A DNA stretch of 42,552 nt from Betaproteobacteria bacterium (GTDB lineage: Bacteria > Pseudomonadota > Gammaproteobacteria > Burkholderiales > Sulfuricellaceae): assembly GCA_021373185.1 (NCBI GenBank), contig JAJFTF010000037.1, positions 1-42,552 on the forward strand, written 5' to 3'. Shown here piece by piece: positions 8,204 through 19,200 of the stretch (positions are counted from its first letter, which is position 1; the number at the start of each line of letters is the position of its first letter). Both the position numbers and the translations under genes were made by a program. Below the pieces are notes generated by a model. That model saw only the letters and a program-made list of their open reading frames with translations. It was not told the origin of the DNA and did not search any database.

Positions 8204-10795
8204 ATGCACGCGCCCGAGACGAATGCCGCCTCACAAGAAAATGCTCCACGAGCCACCGTCCTCATTGTGGATGATGACCCTGGAAACCTGACTGCGCTCA
8301 ACCGGGTGCTTCACCCTTACTATGACATTTTGGCCGCACCTTCCGGGGATATGGCCTTGCAAATCGCCATAGGCACGCCCAAACCGGATCTGATCCTGCT
8401 CGACGTATTAATGCCCGGCATGGATGGCCACACCACACTCGCCCGCTTGCGCGAAAATTCCGCCACCCGCGACATTCCGGTCATTCTCGTCACCGGGCTG
8501 GATTCTGCCGAAGAAGAAGAGAAGGGCTTCAAACTCGGCGCGGTAGATTACATTGCCAAGCCCTATCATTCGTCCACCATCCTGACACGCATGCGCACCC
8601 AGCTTGAACTCAAACGTGCGCGCGACTTTCTCGCTGACCACAACCGCATCCTGAAAGAACAGGTTGAAGCGCGCACCATCGAATTACGGGAAAGCGAAGA
8701 GCGTTTTCGCATTGCAGCGGAAAGCGTGCGCGACGCTTTCATCATTATCGAAACCGAACACGGCACCACGCTGACATGGAATCCCGCCGCCGAAACCCTC
8801 TTCGGCTATCAAAGGGAAGAAATAATCGGGCAACCGTTGCACAAATTTATCACTCCGTTACGCTACCGTGAGGAGGCGCAGCACGGTATGGAGCACTTCG
8901 CCGCCACCGGTGAAGGCGCGATGGTCGGCAGAACACGTGAACTCATGGCGCAGCACAAAAGCGGCAAAGAGTTCCCCGTTGAGGTATCCCTTTCAGCCAT
9001 GCAACTGGGCGACAAATGGTACGCGGTCGGCGTCGTGCGTGACATTACCGAACGCAAGCGTTATCAGGCACAACTGGAGCGCCAGGTAAACTACGACGAT
9101 CTGACCGGCCTGCCCAACCGCAATCTGTTGATGGATCGCCTTGCCCAAACGATAGCGCGCTGCCGTCAGAGTAAGGAAAATATGGCGGTGCTGCTGTTCA
9201 ACCTCGACCGTTTCAAGGAAGTCAACGACAGCCTGGGACACGGCGTCGGCGACAAGCTATTGCGGGCAGTATCCGAACGATTGGGCGCTGTCGGCGAAAC
9301 GGGCGACACCCTCGCGCATTTGAGCGCGGATGAATTTGTCCTGCTGGCGGAATATGGAGAAACGAGAGAAGCGGTTTCTCTCGCCCAAGGAATTCGGGAA
9401 GCCATGACGCAACCTTTCCTGATCGACGGGCATGAATTTTTCCTGTCCGCCGGCATCGGCATCAGCACCTACCCCCAAGACGGCGAGGACGGCGAAACCC
9501 TGTTGAAAAATGCCGGGTCGGCGATGTATCGCGCCAAAACTTCAGGCAGCAACGGTTTCAATTTCTACTCCGCAGAGATGAACGTCCATTCGCTGGAGCG
9601 ACTCAGGCTGGAAAACGAGCTGCGCCACGCCATCGAGCGCAACGAATTGTTGCTCCATTACCAGCCACAGTTAAATTTGCGCAACGGCGAAATCATTGGC
9701 ATGGAAGCGTTGGTACGCTGGCAGCACCCCGTGCGCGGGCTGATTTCACCAACGGAATTCATCCCGCTGGCCGAGGAAACCGGCTTGATCGTACCCATAG
9801 GAGAATGGGTTCTGCGTACTGCCTGCACGCAGAATCGGGCATGGCAAGCGGCGGGGCTGCCTGCTGTAGCGGTGGCGGTAAATCTGTCGGCATGGCAGTT
9901 CAAGGCGCAGGATATGGTGGCGCTGACCAGGCAGGTACTGAACGAGACTGACCTGGATCCCCGCCATCTGGAACTGGAACTGACAGAAAGTGCGGCGATG
10001 GGCGATGCCGACACCTTCATCGTCATGACGGAAGAGCTGAAAAATCTGGGCGTCAGCTTGTCCATCGACGATTTTGGCACCGGCTATTCAAGTCTGAGCT
10101 ACCTCAAGCGTTTCGCTCTCGATCGGCTAAAGATCGACCAGTCATTCGTCCGCGACATCGTGCAAGACCCCGACAGCGCCTCCATTGCCATGTCGGTGAT
10201 TGCGCTGGCGCATGGTTTAAAGCTGTCGGTCATCGCCGAGGGGGTGGAAAACGAGGCGCAGCTCAATTTCCTGCGCATGCGCGGTTGCGACGAAATTCAG
10301 GGGTTTTACTTCAGCAAACCGCTGCCTGCCATCGAATTCGAGCGGTTGTTGCGCGAAGGACGCAAGCTGACTTTAGCCGCCATCCCGGAATTGCCAGAAC
10401 TTACCCTGCTGCTGGTAGACGATGACCACGCCATACTGTCTGCGTTAAAACGACTGTTGCGGCACGAGGGTTACCGCATCCTTACCGCCAGCAGCGCCGA
10501 AGAGGGAATGGAATTGCTGGCTGTTCATCATGTAGCGGTAGTCGTATCCGACCAGCGCATGCCGGAAATAACCGGCGCTGAATTCCTCGCCAAGGTGCGA
10601 GAAATGTACCCCAATACGATACGCATCATCCTCTCCGGCCATGCCGATCTCAAAGCGATCACCGAGGTGGTTAATCGCGGTGAAATCTACAAGTTTCTGG
10701 AAAAGCCATGGGATGATAGAGCTTTACTGGAAACCCTGCGCGAGGCATTCCGGCTTCACGAGACGCGGCGCTCATACCGGGGAATGAACAGATAA
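8204..10795 (+). CDS. Cyclic di-GMP phosphodiesterase with REC-PAS-GGDEF-EAL-REC architecture
   Basis: A soluble 863-residue signalling protein. The order is: receiver 1 (~20-135, with [10 protein letters not shown], phosphoacceptor [11 protein letters not shown], conserved Lys in IAKPY), a short coiled coil, PAS (~165-285, ending VVRDITERK), GGDEF (~295-455), EAL (~470-715) and receiver 2 (~735-850, with [24 protein letters not shown]). The GGDEF signature reads SADEF, so cyclase activity is doubtful. The EAL site is intact ([20 protein letters not shown]), predicting hydrolysis of cyclic di-GMP to pGpG. An earlier in-frame ATG exists at 8192, but the GGAG at 8194-8197 lies 6 nt before the ATG at 8204, so 8204 is preferred. 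Two receivers flanking the enzyme imply control by one or more kinases, probably those encoded just downstream on the other strand. It is convergent with the kinase operon. Confidence 0.9.
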   Translation: MHAPETNAASQENAPRATVLIVDDDPGNLTALNRVLHPYYDILAAPSGDMALQIAIGTPKPDLILLDVLMPGMDGHTTLARLRENSATRDIPVILVTGLDSAEEEEKGFKLGAVDYIAKPYHSSTILTRMRTQLELKRARDFLADHNRILKEQVEARTIELRESEERFRIAAESVRDAFIIIETEHGTTLTWNPAAETLFGYQREEIIGQPLHKFITPLRYREEAQHGMEHFAATGEGAMVGRTRELMAQHKSGKEFPVEVSLSAMQLGDKWYAVGVVRDITERKRYQAQLERQVNYDDLTGLPNRNLLMDRLAQTIARCRQSKENMAVLLFNLDRFKEVNDSLGHGVGDKLLRAVSERLGAVGETGDTLAHLSADEFVLLAEYGETREAVSLAQGIREAMTQPFLIDGHEFFLSAGIGISTYPQDGEDGETLLKNAGSAMYRAKTSGSNGFNFYSAEMNVHSLERLRLENELRHAIERNELLLHYQPQLNLRNGEIIGMEALVRWQHPVRGLISPTEFIPLAEETGLIVPIGEWVLRTACTQNRAWQAAGLPAVAVAVNLSAWQFKAQDMVALTRQVLNETDLDPRHLELELTESAAMGDADTFIVMTEELKNLGVSLSIDDFGTGYSSLSYLKRFALDRLKIDQSFVRDIVQDPDSASIAMSVIALAHGLKLSVIAEGVENEAQLNFLRMRGCDEIQGFYFSKPLPAIEFERLLREGRKLTLAAIPELPELTLLLVDDDHAILSALKRLLRHEGYRILTASSAEEGMELLAVHHVAVVVSDQRMPEITGAEFLAKVREMYPNTIRIILSGHADLKAITEVVNRGEIYKFLEKPWDDRALLETLREAFRLHETRRSYRGMNR

Positions 10796-10808
10796 CGACA
10801 GAATCCGG

Positions 10809-12506
10809 TTATGCCGGCTCGACAATGTCCGGTTGCGTTACCGGCAGCCAGATACGAAACGTTGTGCCTTTCCCGACCTCGCTTTGCACCTCAATGCTGC
10901 CATGATGTTTTGCCACAATATTATATGACAGCGAAAGCCCCAGCCCGGTGCCTTCCCCTACCGGCTTGGTGGTAAAAAAAGGATCGAAGATGCGTTTCAG
11001 GTTTTCCGGCTTGATCCCTTTACCTGTATCGGCAACCTCCACCCAAACCCGCTCGCCCTGAAGCCCGGTGCGCAATATCAGCGTGCCGCGTTCATCGATG
11101 GACTGTGCCGCATTGACCAGCAAATTCATGAACACCTGGTTGAGTTGCGATGGCAGGCAATAAATTTGCGGCAAATCCACGAATTCCTTTTCCACTTCAC
11201 ATTTATATTTGAGTTCGTTCCACACGATGTTCATGGTGCTTTCCAGTCCCTGCTGCAAACTCGCCCATTTCCACTCCTCGTTGTCGTCGGCATGGGAAAA
11301 ATCCTTGAGATCGAGAACGATTTTTTTCACCCGGTTCAACCCCTCGCACGATTCGTCGATCAGCAACTTGATATCTTCCTTGAGAAAATTCAGATCGATC
11401 TGCGCCTTGAACTGGTGAATTTTATCGATGGCAGAGCCATGGCAATCCATCAGCGCCTCTGCCTCCTCATATTTATCCATCATGGCAAAAATATCAGCCA
11501 GGTACCGCCCCAGCGTACCGAGATTGGAATAGACATAACCAACGGGATTGTTGATCTCATGCGCCACGCCTGCCGCCAATTGGCCGATCACGGCCATTTT
11601 CTCGGATTGCAGCAACTGATTCTTGGCGTGCTCGAGTTGGTCGTTAATATCTTCGAGATTGGCGTTTATTTTCGCAACCTCGTCAAGCTGAGCTTTTATC
11701 TGGGCTTCTGCCTGTTTCTGCTCGGTAATATCCAGGCAATGGCCGATGTAGCCGATAAAATTACCGGCGCGGTCGAAACGCGGCGCACCGTCGTCGAGCA
11801 ACCAGCGATACTCCCCGTCGTAACGGCGCAACCGGTAAACGATACTGAATTTCTCGCGTCGTTCGAAGGCAACGACGTACTCTGCCAAACATTGCTCGAA
11901 ATCGTCTGGATGCACACCTTCTGCCCAACCGTTACCCAATTCTTGCGCCATGCTGCGACCGGTAAAATCCAGCCAGGGCTGGTTGAAATAATCGCACAAT
12001 TTATTCACATCGGCCGTCCAGATCAACGCGCGACCGTTGTCGGCGATGGTGCGATAACGGGCCTCATTCTCCCGCAGCGTTTCTTCTGCTTGCAGGCGTT
12101 CTTCGCGTAGCCGCGAATATTCCATGGCACGGTTCACCGCAGGTTCAAGCCGCGAAAGTCGATCCTTGGCCACATAATCGCTGGCGCCATGATGCATGGC
12201 ATCGACGGCAGCCTCCTCACCGATAGAGCCGGAAACGATAATGAAGGGAATTTCCAGGCCGCGCTCCTTCAACAACTGCAACGCGCGCAAACCGCCGAAC
12301 TGCGGCAGGTGCCAGTCCGCCAGGATCAAGTTCGGCTTGTTGTCGAGCGCCGCCAGGTAATCCGGCTCATTTTGCACAACTTGCCAGTCGAAATTGAGTC
12401 CCTCTTCCTTGAGTCGCAGCACCATCAGTTCGGCATCGCTGGGCACATCCTCGACAATCAGCAGGTGCAACAGGGCCATTGCGGAATTCGGGGTAGCATC
12501 GTTCAT
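10809..12506 (-). CDS. REC-PAS-histidine kinase
   Basis: A soluble 565-residue sensor kinase. An N-terminal receiver (Asp64 in LILADWHLPQFGG, Lys114 in YVAKDRL) is followed by PAS (~150-265, ending LDITEQK), a coiled coil with a HisKA-type H-box at His316 (GVAHEINNP) and a HATPase domain with N-box NLLVNAAQS, DTGKGI, FDPFFTTKP and GTGLGLS. Because the receiver precedes the kinase, the protein could receive phosphate and modulate its own kinase. It is the last gene of a leftward run (EBD-PAS, TM-PAS kinase, lone receiver, this kinase) and overlaps the lone receiver gene by 4 nt. An AGGAG site precedes the start. The output partner is unknown; the neighbouring receiver-containing phosphodiesterases are candidates. 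Confidence 0.9.
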   Translation of the reverse strand: MNDATPNSAMALLHLLIVEDVPSDAELMVLRLKEEGLNFDWQVVQNEPDYLAALDNKPNLILADWHLPQFGGLRALQLLKERGLEIPFIIVSGSIGEEAAVDAMHHGASDYVAKDRLSRLEPAVNRAMEYSRLREERLQAEETLRENEARYRTIADNGRALIWTADVNKLCDYFNQPWLDFTGRSMAQELGNGWAEGVHPDDFEQCLAEYVVAFERREKFSIVYRLRRYDGEYRWLLDDGAPRFDRAGNFIGYIGHCLDITEQKQAEAQIKAQLDEVAKINANLEDINDQLEHAKNQLLQSEKMAVIGQLAAGVAHEINNPVGYVYSNLGTLGRYLADIFAMMDKYEEAEALMDCHGSAIDKIHQFKAQIDLNFLKEDIKLLIDESCEGLNRVKKIVLDLKDFSHADDNEEWKWASLQQGLESTMNIVWNELKYKCEVEKEFVDLPQIYCLPSQLNQVFMNLLVNAAQSIDERGTLILRTGLQGERVWVEVADTGKGIKPENLKRIFDPFFTTKPVGEGTGLGLSLSYNIVAKHHGSIEVQSEVGKGTTFRIWLPVTQPDIVEPA

Positions 12507-12973
12507 CTCTCATTCTCCTCACAAACGCCCTCGCATGATGGCGGAGCGATGTTGAGAGTCAGCCAGTAATCCTCGACTTTCCCGATGACCGCAACGAAGC
12601 CCTCAAAGGATATCGGCTTGATCAGGTAGGAATTGGCGCCGATGTCGTAGGACAGCGCCCGGTCCCCCTCCTCGCGCGAAGAAGTAAGAACGATTACCGG
12701 AATACGCTTGATCTGCGGCACGGCCTTGATCCGGCGCAACACTTCAAAACCGTCGATACCCGGCATTTTCAGGTCGAGCAGAATAAGATCGGGCAGCGGA
12801 TAGCGTTTACGATCGCTGTAATCGCCCTCGCCGAACAGGTAATCCAGTGCCTGCTGCCCACCGCCCGCCACTTCGATCCGGTTGGCAAGATGCGTTTCGT
12901 GAAAAGCATCAAGAGCCAATTCGACATCCATGCGGTTATCGTCCACCAGCAGAATACATGCAGATTGCGTCAT
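12503..12973 (-). CDS. Single-domain response regulator (Rcp1-like)
   Basis: A 156-residue lone receiver. The acidic pair is Asp11-Asp12 (ILLVDDNRMD), the phosphoacceptor is Asp67 (LLDLKMPGIDG) and the conserved Lys is Lys119 (LIKPISFEGF). The insert DYLFGEGDYSDRKRYPLPD is typical of the Rcp1 group that partners phytochrome-type kinases. With no output domain it probably acts as a phosphate shuttle or sink, or by protein contact. It overlaps both flanking kinase genes by 4 nt (ATGA), so the three are coupled and probably form one relay. An AAGGAG site precedes the start. Confidence 0.92.
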   Translation of the reverse strand: MTQSACILLVDDNRMDVELALDAFHETHLANRIEVAGGGQQALDYLFGEGDYSDRKRYPLPDLILLDLKMPGIDGFEVLRRIKAVPQIKRIPVIVLTSSREEGDRALSYDIGANSYLIKPISFEGFVAVIGKVEDYWLTLNIAPPSCEGVCEENER

Positions 12974-15114
12974 GCTTCGCTCCTTTCTTCGCTTGCCGCC
13001 GGCAGGCGCACGCTGAAGGTGCTGCCTGCACCGAGAGCGGATTCAATGCCGATCTCGCCTTCCATCATTCTTGCCGCCTTGGCGACGATAGCCAGGCCTA
13101 TCCCGGTACCGGGGTATTCCGCCTCGCTGTGCAGACGCTGGAACACCTGGAAGACTTTTTCATGATACTCCGGCGCGATACCGATGCCATTATCGGCCAC
13201 CCGCAACACCACCTTGCCGTCTTCGCACACCGACGAAAGCGTCACCCGTGGCGCCCCGTCGCGAGTGCAATAGGTAAGTGCATTATCCACCAGGTTTGCC
13301 AGTATCTGGCCGATCAAAGTGGAATCGCCAAGCGGTATGGCGAGCGGCTCCATCACCATGAAATCGGCGTTGGCGGCGGCGATACGCTCGCTGAAAGTCG
13401 CCTTCAGTTGCTTCACGATAGGCGCCAGCGGCACCGGCACTGCTTGCGCACTGCTCCGGGCGGTGCGCGAATAATGCAGTAGCTCCTCGATCAGCACTCC
13501 CATGCGTTCGCTCGCCGTCACCACGTTGTCCAGGTAATGCCGCCCTTCCTCGTTCAGACCGTCACGGTGACGCCGGATCAGTATCTGGGAAAAACCGTTA
13601 ATCGCCCGCAACGGCGCTCGCAGATCGTGAGAAACCGAGTAGGAGAAGGATTCCAGCTCCTTGTTGGCAGCCTCCAGTTCGGCTGTGCGTTCGCGCACGC
13701 GCTGCTCAAGGCTTGCATTCAGGTCGCGGATTTTCGCTTCTGCCAATTTCTGATCCTCAAGCACGCCCAGCAACACCTGCCGGGATTGATCCGCTTCCGC
13801 CAGCAAGCGCGCACTTTCCTGATGTGCGTTGCGGATCGCCGCTTCGGTGCGATGGCGCAGCGTGATGTCGCGGGCAATGCCCAGAACCCCCAAAAGCCGG
13901 CCTTCACCATCGAACATGGGCGTTTTGATGGTTTCCATCAGTGCACTGTGACCGTCGTCGGCAAAGGTAATCCATTCTTCATTGATTTTTGTCTCACCCG
14001 CGTTCATGACGAGCAGATCGTTGCCCCGAAAAAAATCCGCCTGCTCGGCATCGACAAAGTCATAATCGCTCTTGCCGACGATGTCGGCCTCCTTCGCACC
14101 GCAGAAGCGCTCGAAGGCGGAATTGCAAAAAAGATAAATGCCTTCTGGATTTTTCAGCCAGACTATATCTGGAATGGTTCGGGTTAAGGTGTGCAGGCGC
14201 TCCTCGTTCGCCCGAATTACCTCATTCGCCCGATTGCGTTCGACGTCGGCGCGCGACAAAATCCTGGCGCTCCAGGCAATCAGCAAGTTAAGAACAAGAA
14301 TATAGGACAGCACAACTAGCACTACCCCAAAGTCCGGTTCGAAAAGGCGCGCACGATCGCCGGCCAGCTTCAGCCATCCGATCATGATCGGCAAAACGAT
14401 GGCCAGCGGCAGCAGACGGCGGGCGATCGTCCCACCCGTGTCAGGGCTGGCAACGAGTGCAATCAGGCCACGCTCAGGCTGCGAACAGAGCACGCCAAGC
14501 GCCAGAACAAGAAATGCCAGAACGGTATGCGCAGCCATCTGCGTGCCATAGCCGAGGCCATAAAGATTGTCGAGGCCATAAAGATAAGCCAGCCCCGACG
14601 CCAAGGCCGGGAAAGTCGCCATTACGGCAAGGATCGTGACAAGCCAGCTACTGCGATCGGACTTGCCGTCGAACATCAATGCGACACCGAGGAACAGGAA
14701 GCACAGCGCCGAAGCCGGCGCCATGCGCCCGGGCGCCAAGGTATGGATAGCCCCTGCCGGTTCTTCAAAAAGCAATTGGTCTATGCCGGGGCTGATGCCA
14801 ACCGTGTACTCAATTAGCGTGAACGCACCAAGGAACGCGACAACGATGGCCAACGCATCGCCTGCATGACTCAGCAACGGCTTAACCTGAATGCGCTCCC
14901 GGCTCTTGAGCCAGAGCGCCATGCCTGCCAAAATGAACCCCGCTGCGGTATTCGCCTTGATCGCGACCCAACTCGGATAGATACTCTTCAAGGCGGCGAC
15001 ATCCAGCGCCCATCCGGCCAGCGCGACCGCGCCAACTGCAATGCTGACCAGCCCGGCAGCCGCAGCAAGCGTTTTCCAGAACAAAGGCGAATTCAGGTTT
15101 GAAAATGTCGTCAT
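12970..15114 (-). CDS. Membrane-anchored PAS histidine kinase with a phytochrome-type kinase core
   Basis: A 714-residue kinase. The N-terminal ~285 residues form about eight hydrophobic spans of a type found in many uncharacterised sensors (WVAIKANTAAGFILAGMALW). A PAS domain (~305-425, ending IARDITLRH) follows, with a coiled coil to ~490. The HisKA has its His at 496 (SYSVSHDLRAPLRAINGFSQ), the variant typical of phytochrome-like kinases, though no chromophore domain is present. The HATPase has NLVDNALTY, DNGIGI and GTGIGLAI. No output domain is fused. The lone receiver gene overlaps its end by 4 nt and is the most likely phosphate acceptor. The EBD-PAS membrane protein gene lies 30 nt upstream in the same direction, suggesting that protein feeds this kinase. 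Confidence 0.92.
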   Translation of the reverse strand: MTTFSNLNSPLFWKTLAAAAGLVSIAVGAVALAGWALDVAALKSIYPSWVAIKANTAAGFILAGMALWLKSRERIQVKPLLSHAGDALAIVVAFLGAFTLIEYTVGISPGIDQLLFEEPAGAIHTLAPGRMAPASALCFLFLGVALMFDGKSDRSSWLVTILAVMATFPALASGLAYLYGLDNLYGLGYGTQMAAHTVLAFLVLALGVLCSQPERGLIALVASPDTGGTIARRLLPLAIVLPIMIGWLKLAGDRARLFEPDFGVVLVVLSYILVLNLLIAWSARILSRADVERNRANEVIRANEERLHTLTRTIPDIVWLKNPEGIYLFCNSAFERFCGAKEADIVGKSDYDFVDAEQADFFRGNDLLVMNAGETKINEEWITFADDGHSALMETIKTPMFDGEGRLLGVLGIARDITLRHRTEAAIRNAHQESARLLAEADQSRQVLLGVLEDQKLAEAKIRDLNASLEQRVRERTAELEAANKELESFSYSVSHDLRAPLRAINGFSQILIRRHRDGLNEEGRHYLDNVVTASERMGVLIEELLHYSRTARSSAQAVPVPLAPIVKQLKATFSERIAAANADFMVMEPLAIPLGDSTLIGQILANLVDNALTYCTRDGAPRVTLSSVCEDGKVVLRVADNGIGIAPEYHEKVFQVFQRLHSEAEYPGTGIGLAIVAKAARMMEGEIGIESALGAGSTFSVRLPAASEERSEA

Positions 15115-15144
15115 GGAAATTTTATCGGCGTTGGGCGAGTCATT

Positions 15145-16137
15145 TCAAGGCGCTTCCATTGCGACGCTGGCATAGCGCCGCGGTTCGCCGGCCCGCTCCA
15201 GCAACTCATTCACTTCGCGCTTCAGTTCCATGATGCGCCCTTCCTGTCCCAGCGTGGCCTGGTGCCAGCGACGCAATTCATCGAGTTGTTGCTTGATCGC
15301 CTCCTCTGCCAGTTTGCGCTCGGCGATGTCCTGCACGATGGCGATATGGGTGCCTGGCGTTTCATCGGCTTGCCACATCGGCGATACGGTCAAACTCACC
15401 CAGGCGGTGCTGCCATCTTTGCGGAAGCACCGCTTCTCCATGGAAAACTCTCGAATCCGCCCATCCATCAGCGCTTGCATGTTGTTCCGCTCGGCCTGCA
15501 GGTCATCTGGGTGCGTTAGCGACGGAATATCTTCCCGCATGATTTCTTCTAAACGATATCCCACGATGTCGCAATATTTATGGTTGACGCGCAGGTAGCG
15601 CCCTGTGGACGATTCCAGCTCCGCCACGCCTACCGCAGCCGACTCGAAGATGGCGCGGAATCTGTCGTCGCTAGCGCTCTTCAGCCGAAACAGCTCGGCC
15701 TCGGCGATTTTCCGGTACTCAATCTCGTTTTCGAGACTGGCGACAACCGCCTCCAACTGCTCGGTACTGGGAATTTTCAGCAGGCGCGGAATCAACGACC
15801 ACATGAGAACCATGGTTATCAGGGAAATTATCGCCGTCACTGCCTTGGCCATTGCGTCGATCCAGTAATCCGGGTGCCAGATCGTCCAGATACTCAACAA
15901 ATGCGTCACACCGCAAGCGAATATGAAAGCGGAGAACAGCATGAAAATCCAGTTGAACCGGAGATCCTTCCGCTTTCTGACGAGATACAACAATCCGAAA
16001 GGAATCGAGAAATACGACATGACGATAATCGTGTCGGCAACGACGAAAGTCCACAGCAATGAAGGAGTCCACAAATAGCAGTGGCCGTGAGGCATAAAAC
16101 CGTCGCTATTGAACAGGGTAGTCATGAATTCTGGCAT
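15145..16137 (-). CDS. Ethylene-receptor-like membrane sensor (ETR1-type binding domain plus PAS)
   Basis: A 330-residue protein. Residues ~28-118 form three membrane helices that closely resemble the ethylene-binding domain of plant ETR1 and cyanobacterial homologues. Helix 1 has Asp35 and Tyr42 with the same 7-residue spacing as ETR1 Asp25/Tyr32 (ADTIIVMSYFSIPFGLLYLV). Helix 2 has CGVTH (Cys75, His79), matching the copper-ligating Cys65/His69 of ETR1. Helix 3 includes AMAKAVTAIISLITMVLMW and IPRLL. A PAS domain (~160-275) and a C-terminal coiled coil follow; there is no kinase or enzymatic domain. The start has a GGGAGG site. It probably reports to the kinase encoded 30 nt downstream. The ligand could be ethylene or another small molecule bound by a Cu(I) site; the binding-domain call is firm, the ligand is inference. 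Confidence 0.88.
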   Translation of the reverse strand: MPEFMTTLFNSDGFMPHGHCYLWTPSLLWTFVVADTIIVMSYFSIPFGLLYLVRKRKDLRFNWIFMLFSAFIFACGVTHLLSIWTIWHPDYWIDAMAKAVTAIISLITMVLMWSLIPRLLKIPSTEQLEAVVASLENEIEYRKIAEAELFRLKSASDDRFRAIFESAAVGVAELESSTGRYLRVNHKYCDIVGYRLEEIMREDIPSLTHPDDLQAERNNMQALMDGRIREFSMEKRCFRKDGSTAWVSLTVSPMWQADETPGTHIAIVQDIAERKLAEEAIKQQLDELRRWHQATLGQEGRIMELKREVNELLERAGEPRRYASVAMEAP

Positions 16138-16216
16138 GGCACTGAACCTCCCCTAATTTCTGCCGGCGCCCTCAATGGATACTCACGGCGCATCGAAACG
16201 TCATAAATGCAAACGC

Positions 16217-19200
16217 TTAAGCTTCATCCTTATCCGTCTCGTAGCGCAGGAAAGCCTCCTTGATCGTCTCGCGCAACGGTTCGTCTTCCCATGGCTTGGT
16301 CAGGAATTTGTAAATGGCGCCGCGATTGATTGCCTCGGTCATGGTGTTCACTTCCGTATAACCGCTCAAAACCATGCGCACGATGTCCGGGTACATCACC
16401 TTGACCTTGCTGAGAAACTCGATGCCGGTCATGTTCGGCATGCGTTGGTCGGAAATAATCACGCCGACCGGATGTTTCGCCAGCAACTCCAGTCCTTCCT
16501 GCGCGCTGCCAGCGGTCAGTATCCGGTAGCCGTCGCGGCGAAGCACGCGCTTCAAGGCTGAGATGACATTTGCCTCGTCGTCCACCAGCAGCAGCACACG
16601 CTCGTATTCCTCCTCGACACTTGCCCGCACCGACTGACGCATCCCCAGCAAGGCGGATACCTCCTCCGCCGGCAACGGTCGGCTGAAATAGTAGCCCTGC
16701 ATCTCGTCGCAATGAATGGTGCGCAAATAGCCGGCCTGCGCCTCGCTTTCCACCCCCTCGGCGATGACTTTCATTTGCAGGCTGTGCCCCATGGCGATCA
16801 TCGCCCTGACGATGGCTGCGTTGTCGGAATCGATAGCAATATCGGTAATGAACGAAATATCGATCTTGAGCTTGTCGATGGGAAAGTGCTTGAGGTAGTT
16901 CAAGCTGGAATAACCGGTACCGAAATCGTCGATGGAGAAACGCACGCCGAACGCCTTGAGTGCAGTCAAGGTTGCCCGGGTTTGCTCGAAATGGCTCATG
17001 ATCATGCCTTCGGTCATTTCCAGTTCGACAGAACCGGCTTCCAGGCCTGATTCCCGGATCGCCTTGATCACGGTTTGCGCAAGACTTACCTGCTTGAACT
17101 GCAAGGCGGACACATTTACCGAAATGAACAATTGCGAATTTCCAGCCTCGTGCCAAACCTTCATTTGACGGCAGGCTTCACGCAGCACCCAATCTCCGAT
17201 CGGCACGATCAGCCCGTTTTCTTCTGCCAGCGCGATGAATTCGCTCGGCATCAACAACCCCAGCTCCGGGTGCTGCCAGCGCAGCAGCGCCTCCACCCCC
17301 ACGATCTCGCCACTGAAAGTATCGACTTGCGTCTGGTAATGCAACCGCAGCTCGCCCCGTTCCTGGGCATGGCGCAGGTCGTTGGAAAGCGCCATTTCCG
17401 CCAGGGCATGAGTATTCATTTCGTGTGCGAAAAAACTGTAGTTGTTGCCGCCTTCCGTCTTGGCGTGACGCATGGCGATTCCCGCTTTTTGAATCAAATC
17501 CATCGCCGTGGTGCCGTCGCCGGGATAGAGGCTGATCCCCAGGCTGGCGTTCAACTGGATTTCGCGCCCCTCGATTTCCACCGGTTGAGCGATGGCGACC
17601 AACAACTTTTCAATTTTGACGATGAATTCATTGATGTTGCCCGGATAAATCTCGACTGCCACGAAATTATCGGCGCCCATGCGTGCCACGGTGTCTTCCT
17701 CGCGCACCGCTGCGGACAAGCGCTGCGCCACTTTTACCAGAACCTGGTCGCCAGAGGAGTAACCAGCGCTGTCATTGATGGCATGGAAATTGTCCAGGTT
17801 GACCATCACCACCCCGAGATGCTGATGAAGTTCGTCTGCACGACCGAGCGCCTGGGTCAGACGATATTCCAGCAGGAACTTATTGGGTAACCCGGTCAGC
17901 ACATCGTAGCGGGTGAGATGGTAAATCTCGTCTTCTGCCATCTTGCGGCTGGAAATATCGGTCATGGTGCCGATGTGGTGAGTGGTTTTCCCGGCGGCAT
18001 CGCGCACCACCGTAATGTTGAGCCACTCCGGGTACACTTCGCCGTTCTTGCGACGGTTCCACAGTTCGCCTTGCCAATGTCCGATCGACTGAATATCGCC
18101 CCACATTTTCCGGTAAAAATCGGCATCCTGGCGACCGGAATGGAGGATGCGCGGGTTCTGGCCGAGTACTTCCTCCAGGGTATAGCCGGTAATCTCGGTA
18201 AACGCCCGATTGACGCCGATGTAGCGGTTTTCGGCATCGGTAATGACCATGCCCTCGCTGCTCGACTCGAACACCAGTGCATCAAGGCGAAGTTTCTCTT
18301 CCGCCAGCTTGCGTTCGCCGATATCGCGCACCGACACCAGCAAACGCTCCAGGCCGCCGATCGAGGCCCGTCGCATGTTGACCTCGACCCAGAACAACCG
18401 CCCGTCCCGATTTCTGGAGTGCCACTCAAAAGTCTGCGGCTCCCCGTGCACCGCCTTGCCGATCCACTGCAACGCACCTTCCTGGTCATAAGGCGGCACG
18501 CCCGAGGACAGTGCCCCGACACCCAGTTGCAACGCCTCTTCGCGGCTATAGCCATACATCTCGCACATGCGCCGATTGACATCGAGAATGGCGCCCGTAA
18601 CCAGGTCATGCACGAAAATCGCATCGTTGACCGAATCGAAGATGGTGCGGAAACGCACTTCGCTTTCCTGCAACGCCTCTACCGCCTGCATGCGCGACTC
18701 CTCGCGCGCGAAATTGTCGAGGGCGAACGAAATGTCCATCGCCATTTCCTGCAACAGCTCCACCAGGTTTTCATCGAAAAATCCGGATTCACCGGCATAC
18801 AGGGTTAAAGCGCAATAAACGCGGCCATCGCGAAAGATCGGAAAAACGCCCACAGCGCCGATTCCGAGCCGTTTGAACAACTCCCGCCTCGGCTGTGCAG
18901 CGGGATCGCCGAACACGTCGTTGCAGATGTAATGCTTCCCGGTACGCAAAACCACGGCGGTGGGAACCTGACCAAGAGAGACGGAAGGATCGGAAGAAAA
19001 CCTGACCACCTTAAGTTCTGCGTCATCCAGCCCGAAATAAGCCAGAGACTCCACCTCGCCCGTATCCGGCTGCATGCGCCGCAATGCGGCGGCCTCAAAC
19101 TGGCCGTGAACCACCGCGATCCGGCATACCGCGGCCAGCAACTCTTCCAGCCCGGCAATGCGCACGATGGCTTCATTGGTATGGCTGAGAGTGTCGTAAA

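Noticed and set aside
16230..17156. A 308-codon minus-strand frame inside the giant phosphodiesterase
   Set aside because: It lies in another frame of the same strand within the EAL/REC coding region, and its residues show no domain.
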